This document shows, in pieces, positions 45,356-54,160 of a stretch of DNA of 64,000 nt (position 1 is its first letter; each line of letters opens with the position of its first letter). Source of the stretch: an uncultured Collinsella sp. (GTDB taxonomy: Bacteria; Actinomycetota; Coriobacteriia; Coriobacteriales; Coriobacteriaceae). The position numbers were made by a program, and so were the translations under genes. The notes beneath the pieces were generated by a model. It saw nothing but the letters and a program-made list of their open reading frames with translations. It did not search any database and was not told the origin of the DNA. Location of the stretch: contig CAAEMX010000049.1 of assembly GCA_900757185.1 (NCBI GenBank), positions 8,686 to 72,685 of the forward strand, read 5' to 3'.

Positions 45356-46544
45356 TAATCAGGATATTTCATGCGTGGGTAGAGCATGCACTGGCTGCGC
45401 TGCATGTTCCGATGCGTGTCCTGTCGATTCGATATCTATGGTCCCAGATGCGGAAGGCTTTGTTTATCCCTCGATAAACGGTGCATCGTGTCTTGCTTGT
45501 GGTAAATGCCTCAGAGTATGCCCTGCTGTAAACCGCTGCACGTTGCGCCCAATTTCAAATATGTATGCAGCATTTTCCAATGACCATCAGTTGCGAAATG
45601 AGAGCAGTTCGGGCGGTGTATTTTCCACGTGCGCACGCTATGTTGTCGATCATGGAGGGATCGTAGTCGGGGCAGCGGTTGATTCAACTGGGCACGTTTA
45701 TCATCGACTTATAACTAAGTCAAATGAAATTTCGATTCTTCAGAAATCAAAGTACGTTCAAAGCGATTGTCAGGGAATATATTGTCAAATTGAAAAATGT
45801 CTTAAATCTGGTAGAAGGGTCTTATTCTCAGGATGTCCTTGTCAGGTTGCTGGCTTGATTTCATATTTGGGAAAAGAATATGACAATCTGATTACGATGG
45901 ATTTGATTTGCCATGGAGTACCTTCTCCGAGGGTATGGAAAGAGCATGTCGAGTCAATTACTGGTGGAAAACCAGCGCAAAGCATTACATTCAGAAGGAA
46001 AGACGTCTCTGCGAGAACGACTTATTCAGTTGATATTACTGCGCCCGGTTTGCGATATAAAGGACGAGATGAATTTGACGATCCGTATATGGCGCTGTTT
46101 GTTACGGGGTCAGCAAATAGGGAAAGCTGCTATACGTGTAAATACGCCAGTTCTGAACGCGTTGGTGATGTGACCATTGGCGACTGCGCGTCATCGAATT
46201 GCTACCCACAGTTCTATCCTTGGGTTCAGCTCTCTTCAATTTCCTTAAACACTGAGAAGGCTAGAAATTTCTGGTCAGAGGTAGAGAGCCTGTTTACCTT
46301 TGTTCCTATTGATTACCAACGGGAAATTCAATTGAATGCCCAGCTTTCACATCCAGTAGTTCGACCTGTTTTGAGAGACAACGTATACAGACGGATACAT
46401 GAGACGGGCATCGCGTCAGTTGCTGCCGATGTCACACCTTCTCGTACAATTAAAAAGAAGCTCAAAAGAGTCGTTAAATATTTAGTTCCCAACGTAGTAC
46501 GTGGACGTCTCATTAAATTGAAAGCAATGGTCCATGATCGATAA
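45348..46544 (+). CDS. Ferredoxin-domain FrhB/FdhB-like protein of polysaccharide loci
   Basis: A 398-residue protein. Two 4Fe-4S ferredoxin motifs lie near the N-terminus: CTGCAACSDACPVDSI and CLACGKCLRVCPAVN. Coenzyme F420 hydrogenase beta-subunit N- and C-terminal domains follow, with SSGGVFSTCARYVVDHGGIV, FSGCPCQVAGLISYLG and DLICHGVPSPRVW. Later cysteines (CYTCKYAS..) suggest another cluster. In capsule operons this family neighbours pyruvyltransferases, and its reaction is not settled. It overlaps the pyruvyltransferase by eight bases, indicating coupled expression. No F420 role is implied. Confidence 0.85.
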   Translation: MTSNQDISCVGRACTGCAACSDACPVDSISMVPDAEGFVYPSINGASCLACGKCLRVCPAVNRCTLRPISNMYAAFSNDHQLRNESSSGGVFSTCARYVVDHGGIVVGAAVDSTGHVYHRLITKSNEISILQKSKYVQSDCQGIYCQIEKCLKSGRRVLFSGCPCQVAGLISYLGKEYDNLITMDLICHGVPSPRVWKEHVESITGGKPAQSITFRRKDVSARTTYSVDITAPGLRYKGRDEFDDPYMALFVTGSANRESCYTCKYASSERVGDVTIGDCASSNCYPQFYPWVQLSSISLNTEKARNFWSEVESLFTFVPIDYQREIQLNAQLSHPVVRPVLRDNVYRRIHETGIASVAADVTPSRTIKKKLKRVVKYLVPNVVRGRLIKLKAMVHDR

Positions 46545-47778
46545 TTCCAAGAAACAACTTCTCAAAAATACGTTATTTCTGTATATTTTAACGTTTTCAT
46601 CTCAAGTTCTCGCTCTGATTACAATTCCATATCAAACACGCGTGCTTACACCGGAAACTTATGGTGTCGTTGGCGTCGCTATTTCTGTAATGACGTTTAT
46701 GTCGCTTGTGCTAGATTTTGGAATTCTTTTATCTGCAACATCAAAAGTCGCACAGCATGCTGAAGATACTGAATTTCTTTCACATCTTTATGGCAATGTG
46801 TTCGCACTAAAAGGCATTTCAGCTATTATCTGTGGTTCTTGTTTGGCAGTAGCATGCTGCTCGTCTCCATACCATAGCCGATACTTTCTACTCTACGCAC
46901 TCTATTATTTAGCTTATGTCGCTGCTGCGATGCTGCCGGATTATTTATACCGGGGGCTTGAGCGCATGAAAGTTATAACCTTCAGGACAGTAGCGATACG
47001 AGCTTTTGCAACTGCTTGCACATTTATATTTCTCCATTCAGATAATGACGTTTTAGCGCTTCCGATTTGTCTATTAGTTGGGAATGTTACGGCGTTAGCG
47101 GTATGTCTTAGGTATGATCGTAGAGTCTTTGGCATACATCTTCACCGCCCCACGGTTGTCGAGGTGCAGTTACTTGCGAAGGAATCTTTACCGTTTTTCT
47201 TTTCACGAATTTCTTCCACAGTATACTCAACGGCAAATCCAATTGTTCTCAATATGTTCTACGCAGGCTTGCCTGTTGTTGGATTCTATTCTGCCTCAGA
47301 AAAATTCTTGTCCGTTTCTAAGTCAATCGTTTCCCCTATTGCGGATAGCCTATATCCGTATATGGTTAAAAACAAAGATTTCAGGCTTGTTAAGAAAATA
47401 TTGCTTACTACAACTCCTTTTATCGTTGTAGGGGCTGCAGTGCTGTATATCTATGCGAATCAAATTTGCGAATTTGTTTTTGGACCAAGCTATGTAGAGG
47501 CCGGCATGATAGTGCGCTGTCTACTTCCAGCAATAATGGTGATATTCCCGTCGTACGTTATTTGTTTTCCCGTGCTTGTCCCCCTAGGCCTTTCATCAAA
47601 GGCAAATTTTTCAAATTTTATCGGTCTCTGCGTCCAGCTCCTTGCACTTATCATTCTTGTTGTAACTGATAATTTTAATGTCTATACAATGTGCCTCGCG
47701 ACAAGTGCTGCCGAGGTGTCGGTATTTATCTACCGTTTATCCGCAATCGCAAGATATCAAAAAACCGCTAAAGCATGA
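46534..47778 (+). CDS. wzx: Oligosaccharide repeat-unit flippase (Wzx, MOP superfamily)
   Basis: A 414-residue multi-pass membrane protein with about 12 hydrophobic segments. The N-terminus LLKNTLFLYILTFSSQVLAL..ITIPYQTRVLTPETYGVVGVA is the classic start of Wzx/polysaccharide synthesis proteins. It flips undecaprenyl-linked repeats across the membrane for polymerisation by the Wzy-like protein. It overlaps the FrhB-like gene by 11 bases and is the last gene of the low-GC block. Confidence 0.9.
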   Translation: MIDNSKKQLLKNTLFLYILTFSSQVLALITIPYQTRVLTPETYGVVGVAISVMTFMSLVLDFGILLSATSKVAQHAEDTEFLSHLYGNVFALKGISAIICGSCLAVACCSSPYHSRYFLLYALYYLAYVAAAMLPDYLYRGLERMKVITFRTVAIRAFATACTFIFLHSDNDVLALPICLLVGNVTALAVCLRYDRRVFGIHLHRPTVVEVQLLAKESLPFFFSRISSTVYSTANPIVLNMFYAGLPVVGFYSASEKFLSVSKSIVSPIADSLYPYMVKNKDFRLVKKILLTTTPFIVVGAAVLYIYANQICEFVFGPSYVEAGMIVRCLLPAIMVIFPSYVICFPVLVPLGLSSKANFSNFIGLCVQLLALIILVVTDNFNVYTMCLATSAAEVSVFIYRLSAIARYQKTAKA

Positions 47779-47827
47779 ATTCGCGTTAAAAATCAGCTAT
47801 ATCAAATTTGTAAAGAATGGGGTTCTC

Positions 47828-49015
47828 ATGTTGAGTAACGATAATTCTAAAATTGTTTTTTCTAACGACGGCCGCCTGAAGCTTCTGATCATCGTGGGCA
47901 CCCGCCCCGAGGTCATCCGCCTGTCCGAGGTCATCAAGAAGTGCCGCCGCCACTTCGACTGCCTGCTGGCGCACACCGGGCAGAACTATGACTACACCCT
48001 GAACGGCATCTTCTTCCGCGACCTGTCGCTTGACGACCCGGATGTCTACCTGGACGCCGTGGGCGCCGACCTAGGCGAGACCGTGGGCAACATCATCGCA
48101 GCCTCCTACAGGCTCATGGTCCAGGTTCAGCCCGACGCGTTGCTGATCCTGGGCGACACCAACAGCTGCCTGTCAGCCATCGCGGCCAAACGCCTGCACA
48201 TCCCCATCTTCCACATGGAGGCGGGCAACCGCTGCAAGGACGAGTGCCTGCCCGAGGAGACCAACCGCCGCATCGTCGACGTCATCTCCGACGTGAACCT
48301 GGCCTACTCCGAGCACGCGCGCCGCTACCTCAAGGACACCGGCTGCGCCCCCGAGCGCACCTACGTCACCGGATCGCCCATGGCAGAGGTCCTGCGAGCC
48401 AACCTGGACAAGATCGAGGCCTCCGACGTCCTTACCGAGCTTGGCCTAGAGCCCAAGCGCTACATGCTGCTCTCGGCCCACCGCGAGGAGAACATCGACA
48501 CCGAGGCCAACTTCACGAGCCTGTTCACCGCGATCAACGCGCTGGCCGAGAAATACGATATGCCGATCCTGTACTCCTGCCACCCGCGCTCCCGCAAGCG
48601 CCTGGAGGCCACGGGCTTCCAACTGGACTCGCGCGTGCGCATGCACGAGCCCATGGGCTTCCACGACTACAACTGCCTGCAGATGAACGCATTCGCGGTC
48701 GTGTCCGACTCCGGCACCCTTCCCGAGGAGTCCAGCTTCTTCGCGAGCGTCGGCCGCCCGTTCCCGGCTGTGTGCATCCGCACCTCCACCGAGCGCCCCG
48801 AGGCCCTGGACAAGGCCTGCTTCACGCTCGCCGGCATCTCCGAGAAGGGGTTGCTGCAGGCCGTCCATACCGCCGTCGAGCTCGACGCCGAGGGGTCGCT
48901 GCCCGAGGCCCCCGTTCCCGACTACGCCGACGAGACCGTCTCTACCAAGGTGGTCAAGATCATCCAGAGCTACACCGGCGTCGTTGACAAGATGGTGTGG
49001 AGGAAAAACCTGTAA
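47828..49015 (+). CDS. capG: UDP-N-acetylglucosamine 2-epimerase family, CapG-type
   Basis: A 395-residue epimerase. It has LLIIVGTRPEVIRLSEVIK, HTGQNYDYTLNGIFFRDL, ILGDTNSCLSAIAAKRL, FHMEAGNRCKDECLPEETNRRIVD and DSGTLPEESSF, motifs of the WecB/NeuC fold. It is placed as CapG because capE and capF are present; CapG makes UDP-N-acetyl-L-fucosamine from the CapF product. A plain WecB (ManNAc) function is the alternative. ATG 47828 is chosen because the long in-frame extension to 47678 lies within wzx. GC returns sharply to the high level at about 47870, within the first codons. Confidence 0.88.
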   Translation: MLSNDNSKIVFSNDGRLKLLIIVGTRPEVIRLSEVIKKCRRHFDCLLAHTGQNYDYTLNGIFFRDLSLDDPDVYLDAVGADLGETVGNIIAASYRLMVQVQPDALLILGDTNSCLSAIAAKRLHIPIFHMEAGNRCKDECLPEETNRRIVDVISDVNLAYSEHARRYLKDTGCAPERTYVTGSPMAEVLRANLDKIEASDVLTELGLEPKRYMLLSAHREENIDTEANFTSLFTAINALAEKYDMPILYSCHPRSRKRLEATGFQLDSRVRMHEPMGFHDYNCLQMNAFAVVSDSGTLPEESSFFASVGRPFPAVCIRTSTERPEALDKACFTLAGISEKGLLQAVHTAVELDAEGSLPEAPVPDYADETVSTKVVKIIQSYTGVVDKMVWRKNL

Positions 49016-49045
49016 TCGACAGGGTTTGAACAATGGAGTCGCTGG

Positions 49046-49765
49046 ATGGCGAAAGAATCCGATAGCTTTGCCAAGAATTTAGCAATTTCGGTTGTAACCG
49101 GCCTGTTTACTATTGGCGCCGAAGTGGCTGTAGCCTATTTGGTGCCACAGGTGCAAAATCCGATAGTAGTCAACAATAATGTTATTATATCTGCAGACGA
49201 TTATGAAAAGGCAACTGACCGAATCCAAGAGCTCGAAGATGAGCTTAATGAACTAAAGCGCGTGAGCTTGAACTCGAATAATGGTGGTGGCTCTGTTTCC
49301 AGTGTCGTTTCAGATGATTCTAGCCGGGCATTACTGAAAGATAAACCTGGCTCGTCATTCAATTATTCACAATCAGACCAAAGCACCGCGAAGGATACCG
49401 CAGGAAATCGTTATGAGCCCAGCCACTGGGGCATTATTGGTTCTTGTTCCGCGTGCAGTGGTTTTGCTGATTATTATTTAGGTGGAAACTATTCCAGTTT
49501 GTCCATTACTGTCGCGCCATCAAGCACAAATATCGATGGTAAGGGCAACTCTACATCATTCGAAATCCTTGTTAAACACAAAGGCGATTCCGATTTCAGA
49601 TGCATTCATACTGAGGAAAACATCAGCAAGTCGACCTCTCCAATTCAGCTTAAGAACATAGATATCTCTGGTGTCGAATGGATTGAATTCAAAGCGATAG
49701 AAAATGAAGATGAGGGCCATTTAAACGGCAACGTATTAATGATTGCGGACGCCATCGTTGGTTAG
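49046..49765 (+). CDS. Membrane-anchored protein with coiled coil and NPCBM-like beta domain
   Basis: A 239-residue protein of unknown role. One TM segment (residues 9-32, NLAISVVTGLFTIGAEVAVA) is followed by a coiled coil (DYEKATDRIQELEDELNELKR), a Ser/Gly/Asn-rich linker and a beta-rich C-terminal domain. YYLGGNYSSLSITVAPSST followed by IEFKAIENEDEG resembles the carbohydrate-binding NPCBM family. It sits at the end of the capsule operon, 30 bases after capG, and might bind or anchor the polysaccharide. AT-rich composition differs from capG. Confidence 0.6.
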   Translation: MAKESDSFAKNLAISVVTGLFTIGAEVAVAYLVPQVQNPIVVNNNVIISADDYEKATDRIQELEDELNELKRVSLNSNNGGGSVSSVVSDDSSRALLKDKPGSSFNYSQSDQSTAKDTAGNRYEPSHWGIIGSCSACSGFADYYLGGNYSSLSITVAPSSTNIDGKGNSTSFEILVKHKGDSDFRCIHTEENISKSTSPIQLKNIDISGVEWIEFKAIENEDEGHLNGNVLMIADAIVG

Positions 49766-50012
49766 TTTCTGGCCTACTTGGCGTTTGTGCTTAGAGCTTC
49801 TAGCTGCAACTGTTGTTGATATCTGGAGAAGAATAATTACAAAGACTAGGTCATAGTCTGTGCATTTATTGGAAACTAATCATTGCATGGCTGCGCTCTA
49901 CAATAGACTGCCAAAACTGTACAACATTGATTCAGAGTTTATAGGCAGGATAAACAGTGGACAATTTAAGCTAAAATTTATTTAAGAATATTTGACTTGA
50001 GTAACTCAATTC

Positions 50013-50523
50013 GAAGTTCTGAACGACCCTAGTCAGCTGCGCATCGGATCGCGCTACAACAACCCCAGCTTCGGCTACGGCGGCTACTGCCTGCCCAAGG
50101 ACACCAAGCAGCTGCTGGCCAACCATAGGGACGTGCCCCAGAACCTGACGAGGCCATCGCCGAGGCCAACCGCACCGCAAGGACTTCGTGGCAGATGAGG
50201 TGCTGCAGATGGTATGGGATCGCGTGTACGAGGGCAAGGAGAAGCCGGTTGTGGGCGTCTACCGCCTGACGATGAAGTCCAACTCCGACAACTTCCGCGC
50301 GAGCTCCATCCAGGGCGTCATGAAGCGCGTGAAGGCCAAGGGCGTGCCCGTGGTCGTCTACGAGCCCACGCTGGACGCGCCGGAGTTCTTCGGGTCCGAG
50401 GTGACCCACGACCTGGAGGCCTTCAAGGCGGAGTGCGACGTGATCGTGGCCAACCGCTGGAGCGACGAGCTCGCGGACGTGGCGGACAAGGTGTACACGC
50501 GCGACCTTTTCAAGCGCGACTAG
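50013..50523 (+). pseudogene. ugd: Decayed UDP-glucose 6-dehydrogenase fragment
   Basis: Translation gives [20 protein letters not shown], the conserved central segment of nucleotide-sugar 6-dehydrogenases with the active-site cysteine, but the N-terminal NAD domain is missing. Frame changes near 50143 (acctgacgagg) and 50165 (cgcaccgcaagg) break the protein. From about 50188 an intact C-terminal UDP-binding domain continues ([22 protein letters not shown].., [26 protein letters not shown]) to a normal stop. It once would have supplied UDP-glucuronate. High GC links it to the capE/F/G type sequence. Confidence 0.85.
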
Positions 50524-50543
50524 CGAACTTCCTTAGGGCGATA

Positions 50544-50586
50544 AGAGGCCCCAGCCACCACGCGGTGGCTGGGGCCTCTCTTGTTT
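50544..50586 (+). terminator. Terminator closing the capsule locus
   Basis: AGAGGCCCCAGCCACC pairs perfectly with GGTGGCTGGGGCCTCT across four bases and is followed by CTTGTTT. Confidence 0.9.
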
Positions 50587-50942
50587 AGGGCAGGCCATGG
50601 AGGCGCTGTGCATGCCATTCGTTCGTTGCGACGCCATTTTTCATGACCGCGGGCGCCTTGCGGTGGTGTCCCGATTGTTGGTGTAATCGTCTAGAATCTA
50701 ATCGTCATTCTACTCCAATATCATGCTGCCTTCCTTCCTATCGGATGGTCGATCCCGAGGATTCGATCGCGAAGGCATACGGGAAGAACGCGGCCGCTCC
50801 CTCGGCTTCCTGCACGAGGAACGCTAAGGAGCACGCCAAGCGCATCATCGAGCACATGGTGGCTGACCTCATATGCAAATCAAAGAGGCCCCGGAGATAC
50901 GCGTCGGAATTCAGATAATTCGTGCGAAGCACTTCTAATCGC
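50587..50942. other. Gap between capsule and defence genes
   Basis: A plus-strand frame (50643-50918, 91 codons) is open but has no ribosome site. Its last part (SCTRNAKEHAKRIIEHMVAD) looks protein-like without a recognised family. It may be a gene remnant. Nothing else is seen here. Confidence 0.3.
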
Positions 50943-52301
50943 CTATTTCCCGATAACGTTCTTGGGAAATATCAAAGTTCGTAGCGTCTTCTTGTCGAGC
51001 GAGCCACATATACTAAGCATCTCTCTGCTTCGTTTGAGCCTCGGGTCATCATCGCTGTCGAGGAAGATTTCCGCGCATAAGTCTTCGATGTATCTATTTC
51101 GAATGTCATCAGTTGGCTCACCGCCTTTCTCGAAGTATTTGCACTCTCCCAGTATGATGCGGTCTAGATACTCCATGAATTTATCGTTCTCTTTTGCGAA
51201 CTCAAATACATGGTCGAAGCGTTTTCCGGTTTTGACCAGCTCCCATTGTTCGGGCTCATATTCCGCCATTGTTAGGAAGGTCGGCAAAAGTGCATTCTTT
51301 GAGAACGAGATTGACCAGTCTCCTTCCCTGTCGAAGGCGGTCAGTATGTAGATGACACCTTGGTTGAGCTTGTCGATGAACCGGTTGAAATCGCGAAGGC
51401 TTCCGTTGTTTTGCTCAATAAACCGTTGGCATATTTCCGTGAAAAAGTATCCGCTATGGATGTTGGCCTGTTTCGCTTCGAGGTACGTATTTGGATTGAT
51501 TCGGGGCAAATCGAATCGGTAGTCGTAGAAGCGTTGAAGGTATCGCCGGCAGTCGTAATTCTGGCCATAGACTCCTTGGAGTGAGTAGGCAAGTTGCGTT
51601 CTGTCCGTTGAATAAACGACCACGATGTTATCCTGAAGGAAAAGAGACTTTGTTTGCTCGAGTAGCTGCATAGCGAATTCCGGCCGACACCTGTCGAGCT
51701 CGTCTATGAAGAGCACGGCCCTTTTGGTGACTTCCGGCAGAAGCGCTGACACGAGTTCCTCGGTTTTCGCCCTCAGCTCCTGCCTCTTTCTGAACGCGTT
51801 AAGGAAATCGTTACCGCTAATTGCCTCGAGGAGCTTTCCTGCATTCAGCCCCGTTAAAGACAAAGCGCAGTCTATTGCCCCTGCTGCGATATCGGAAACG
51901 CTTCTCTCCTGATTGACCTTTTTCTTGTCGGCCATGGTTGCTATGGTTGCCAATAGTGGGGCAATCGGGTCGTTGAAATGGTCGTTTTCCCAGGCATTGA
52001 AGTATATTGGCAGAAAAGGATCTTCACTCATCTTGGTCATGAGATTGCTGTCGAAGATCGATGTGTCCGATGGGGCATTTGCGTCGATGTGCGGGTTTCC
52101 GAAGCGCAAGGTTTCGATGATTTGTTTGACGAAGAAGGTTTTGCCTGTTCCCCAAGGGGCGTCTATGAAAATAGAATAGGGCCCCTTCACGCTGTAAAGT
52201 AGATGGATAAATTGGGCGACAATTTCGCGGCGACCGAGTTGGTCGTGTTTTAGTGATTCCCTGGCGATCTCGCATGTGGGCTCTTCGTCTAATCGTTTCA
52301 T
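50943..52301 (-). CDS. KAP-family P-loop NTPase
   Basis: A protein of about 452 residues. DQLGRREIVAQFIHLL leads into Walker A IDAPWGTGKTFFVKQ, then FNAWENDHFNDPIAPLL (the KAP YNAW-type signature), an inserted helical region, and Walker B RAVLFIDELDRCRPEFAMQLLEQ with the extended acidic KAP form. VVVYSTDRTQLAYSLQGVYG follows. KAP NTPases are often linked to phage defence or membrane-associated signalling. This one lacks obvious TM segments. ATG 52301 is preferred (AAGGAAAAGAG upstream); ATG 52343 is possible but lies only 11 bases after a -10-like TATACT. It is divergent from the Thoeris-like pair across 320 bases. Confidence 0.87.
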   Translation of the reverse strand: MKRLDEEPTCEIARESLKHDQLGRREIVAQFIHLLYSVKGPYSIFIDAPWGTGKTFFVKQIIETLRFGNPHIDANAPSDTSIFDSNLMTKMSEDPFLPIYFNAWENDHFNDPIAPLLATIATMADKKKVNQERSVSDIAAGAIDCALSLTGLNAGKLLEAISGNDFLNAFRKRQELRAKTEELVSALLPEVTKRAVLFIDELDRCRPEFAMQLLEQTKSLFLQDNIVVVYSTDRTQLAYSLQGVYGQNYDCRRYLQRFYDYRFDLPRINPNTYLEAKQANIHSGYFFTEICQRFIEQNNGSLRDFNRFIDKLNQGVIYILTAFDREGDWSISFSKNALLPTFLTMAEYEPEQWELVKTGKRFDHVFEFAKENDKFMEYLDRIILGECKYFEKGGEPTDDIRNRYIEDLCAEIFLDSDDDPRLKRSREMLSICGSLDKKTLRTLIFPKNVIGK

Positions 52302-52623
52302 GTGTGCTCTCTTTTCCTTGGTGTTGCTGGAGGAGGTGCTCATTTCATTGCTAGTATAATCGCACAAGCGTTCGTTACGATTGTAAGCTGCTATATTGAT
52401 AAACGAGGCGGCGATGGCTCTTGACCTTGGTTTGCATTGGCGAGGACCGTGGGGGTGTCCTGGGCGGTAGAGCAGCGTGTGTGGGGCGTATGAGTTCGTG
52501 ACCAGAGATGCGAATGCAAATGTATGATAATGAATTGGCTGCGAGAGCTAAAAGCCTCAACTAGCTGCGCGAGAAACGGCTATCATACGTTCTATATTTA
52601 AGTGCTTTCATGGAAGATGTGGT
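52302..52623. other. Divergent promoter region between KAP NTPase and Thoeris-like pair
   Basis: Contains a minus-strand -10-like TATACT just upstream of the KAP gene and a low-GC stretch near 52500-52600 likely to hold the plus-strand promoter. No gene or RNA is recognised. Confidence 0.4.
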
Positions 52624-53493
52624 TTGCTAAAACAAATTGCTTATATAGCTACTTGGTCGCTTGTGAAAAAGTCCGCCAAATGGTCGATGGCAATCATCGG
52701 TGCAATTTCGACGATTATGGCGGTTGTGGGCGTGTCTCTCATTGATCTGCTGCCGAAGGGTTCGGGGTGTCTGTTTAGACTTTTCGTTTTCGTTGTTCTT
52801 TTTATTCTGATAGCCATTCTTGCGGCGGTCGTCACATATCGTCGCAGCAGGAGCGGGGTCCATTTGGCGATTAACGGTATGGACATCGACATCGTGGTTG
52901 GCGACCTTTTTGTTACGGACGGAGTGAAGGTCATCCCGTTCGATGAGTATTTCGACATCCAGGTCGATGACAAGGTTATTTCAAGGAATTCTCTCAACGG
53001 CATTTTTATCAAGAGGTACGCTGATTGGAATACCCTCAAGCGTACAGTCGAAAAATTGGGGCCGAGCTTGTTGGAGCCTTGCAAAGCTGGGGATGGTAGG
53101 ATTCGCTATCCTCTCGGCACCATCAAGGACTACAACGAGTACGCACTGCTCGCCTTCACGCATATGGACAAACTAAACCGAGCACGCCTTCGCCGTGGCG
53201 AATATGAGGAATGCCTGCTCAACATGTGGGATGAGCTAGATAGGATGTATGCCGGCAGACCTGTCGTTCTTCCGCTGCTGGGGTCGGGGATAACCAGGTT
53301 CGACGGCGGGAAGCCCTCGGAGGACGACCTTCTTCGCTGCATGCTTTGTACCCTGAGGGCTTCGAAGCGACATTTCAAAGAAGGCGTCGTGGTCGTCTTG
53401 ACGGAGAAGACCGCTGCACGAATGAGGCTATACGAAGTCAACGGATATATTGAGGCTTGGGAAAATAGGATTGGAGAGAAAGATGGTTTATAG
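52624..53493 (+). CDS. thsA: Type II Thoeris-like effector: two TM segments plus ThsA-type Macro domain
   Basis: A 289-residue protein. Two TM helices lie at about residues 21-44 (SMAIIGAISTIMAVVGVSLI) and 49-70 (FRLFVFVVLFILIAILAAVV). They are followed by a Macro-like domain: GMDIDIVVGDLFV, VKVIPFDEYFDIQVDDKVIS, SLNGIFIKRY, and RPVVLPLLGSGITRFDGGKP. This layout matches the membrane effectors of type II Thoeris, whose Macro domain senses a histidine-ADP-ribose signal made by the partner TIR protein and then damages the membrane (established for characterised relatives). The start is TTG 52624 with GGAAG seven bases upstream. It overlaps the TIR gene by 11 bases. Confidence 0.83.
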   Translation: MLKQIAYIATWSLVKKSAKWSMAIIGAISTIMAVVGVSLIDLLPKGSGCLFRLFVFVVLFILIAILAAVVTYRRSRSGVHLAINGMDIDIVVGDLFVTDGVKVIPFDEYFDIQVDDKVISRNSLNGIFIKRYADWNTLKRTVEKLGPSLLEPCKAGDGRIRYPLGTIKDYNEYALLAFTHMDKLNRARLRRGEYEECLLNMWDELDRMYAGRPVVLPLLGSGITRFDGGKPSEDDLLRCMLCTLRASKRHFKEGVVVVLTEKTAARMRLYEVNGYIEAWENRIGEKDGL

Positions 53494-53995
53494 GACGAGG
53501 ACCTACATCGCTGCTGACTGGGATGGCGACCGAGATGCTGTGGACCAGCTGCACAAATGGAACGACAGCGACTATTGGGGGCTTTCATTTACGGATGCCC
53601 ACAATTTACAGCAGTCGCGCGATTCCAGCCTGCCCTGCAGCATAAAGAGCTCGCTGAAAGAGAGAATGGATCATTCCAAACGTTTCGTGCTTATCGTGGG
53701 GGATTCGACGGACACCGTGACTAAGGGAAGCTGTCGGTATTGCGGAAGCTATAACGCGTGGACTTCTAGCTGTGCCCGCATGCATAGCGTTGATTATCGC
53801 AGCTACATCAAGTACGAGTGCGATAAGGCCATGGAGGCCGATATCGATATCGTGGTGCTGTATAACAACACGCGGGTCGACAGGTCGAAGTGTCCTGAGG
53901 CTGTTAGGTACCACGGAAACCATGTCGCCATGATGTATTATAGGGACGGTAAATACTATTGGGATTATCCGGCGGTCAAAAAAGCGCTTCAGTAA
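53483..53995 (+). CDS. thsB: Thoeris-like TIR (ThsB) signal-producing protein
   Basis: A 170-residue TIR-like protein of the MTH538/ThsB type. RTYIAADWDGDRDAVDQL, then FTDAHNLQQSRDSSLPCSIK, LKERMDHSKRFVLIVGDST and SYIKYECDKAMEADIDIVVLYNN follow the family order; Glu near residue 112 (YECDKA) is the likely NAD-cleaving residue. A Cys-rich insert CRYCGSYNAWTSSC sits just before it. On phage infection such proteins make a signal nucleotide that activates the Macro effector. ATG 53483 (GGAGAG upstream) overlaps thsA, so the two are co-translated. A terminator lies 120 bases downstream. Confidence 0.83.
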   Translation: MVYRTRTYIAADWDGDRDAVDQLHKWNDSDYWGLSFTDAHNLQQSRDSSLPCSIKSSLKERMDHSKRFVLIVGDSTDTVTKGSCRYCGSYNAWTSSCARMHSVDYRSYIKYECDKAMEADIDIVVLYNNTRVDRSKCPEAVRYHGNHVAMMYYRDGKYYWDYPAVKKALQ

Positions 53996-54111
53996 AGACT
54001 TCCCACGCACAGTGTCGAAGCCGGCATGGTCATACCTGTACGCTATCGGATGAAGCTATCCTTTTTCAACTCCAGTTGCTTTAATATGAGCAGGACTTTG
54101 TAAATAGGCAA

Positions 54112-54160
54112 AAATTGGCCTGACCTCGGTTCGAATGAGTCGAGGCCAGGCCTTTTATCT
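54112..54160 (+). terminator. Terminator of the Thoeris-like operon
   Basis: GGCCTGACCTCG pairs with CGAGGCCAGGCC (one mismatch) across 12 bases and is followed by TTTTATCT. Confidence 0.8.

Noticed and set aside
48244..48987. Open frame inside capG
   Set aside because: Another Arg-rich shadow of a high-GC gene; capG motifs lie in the main frame.
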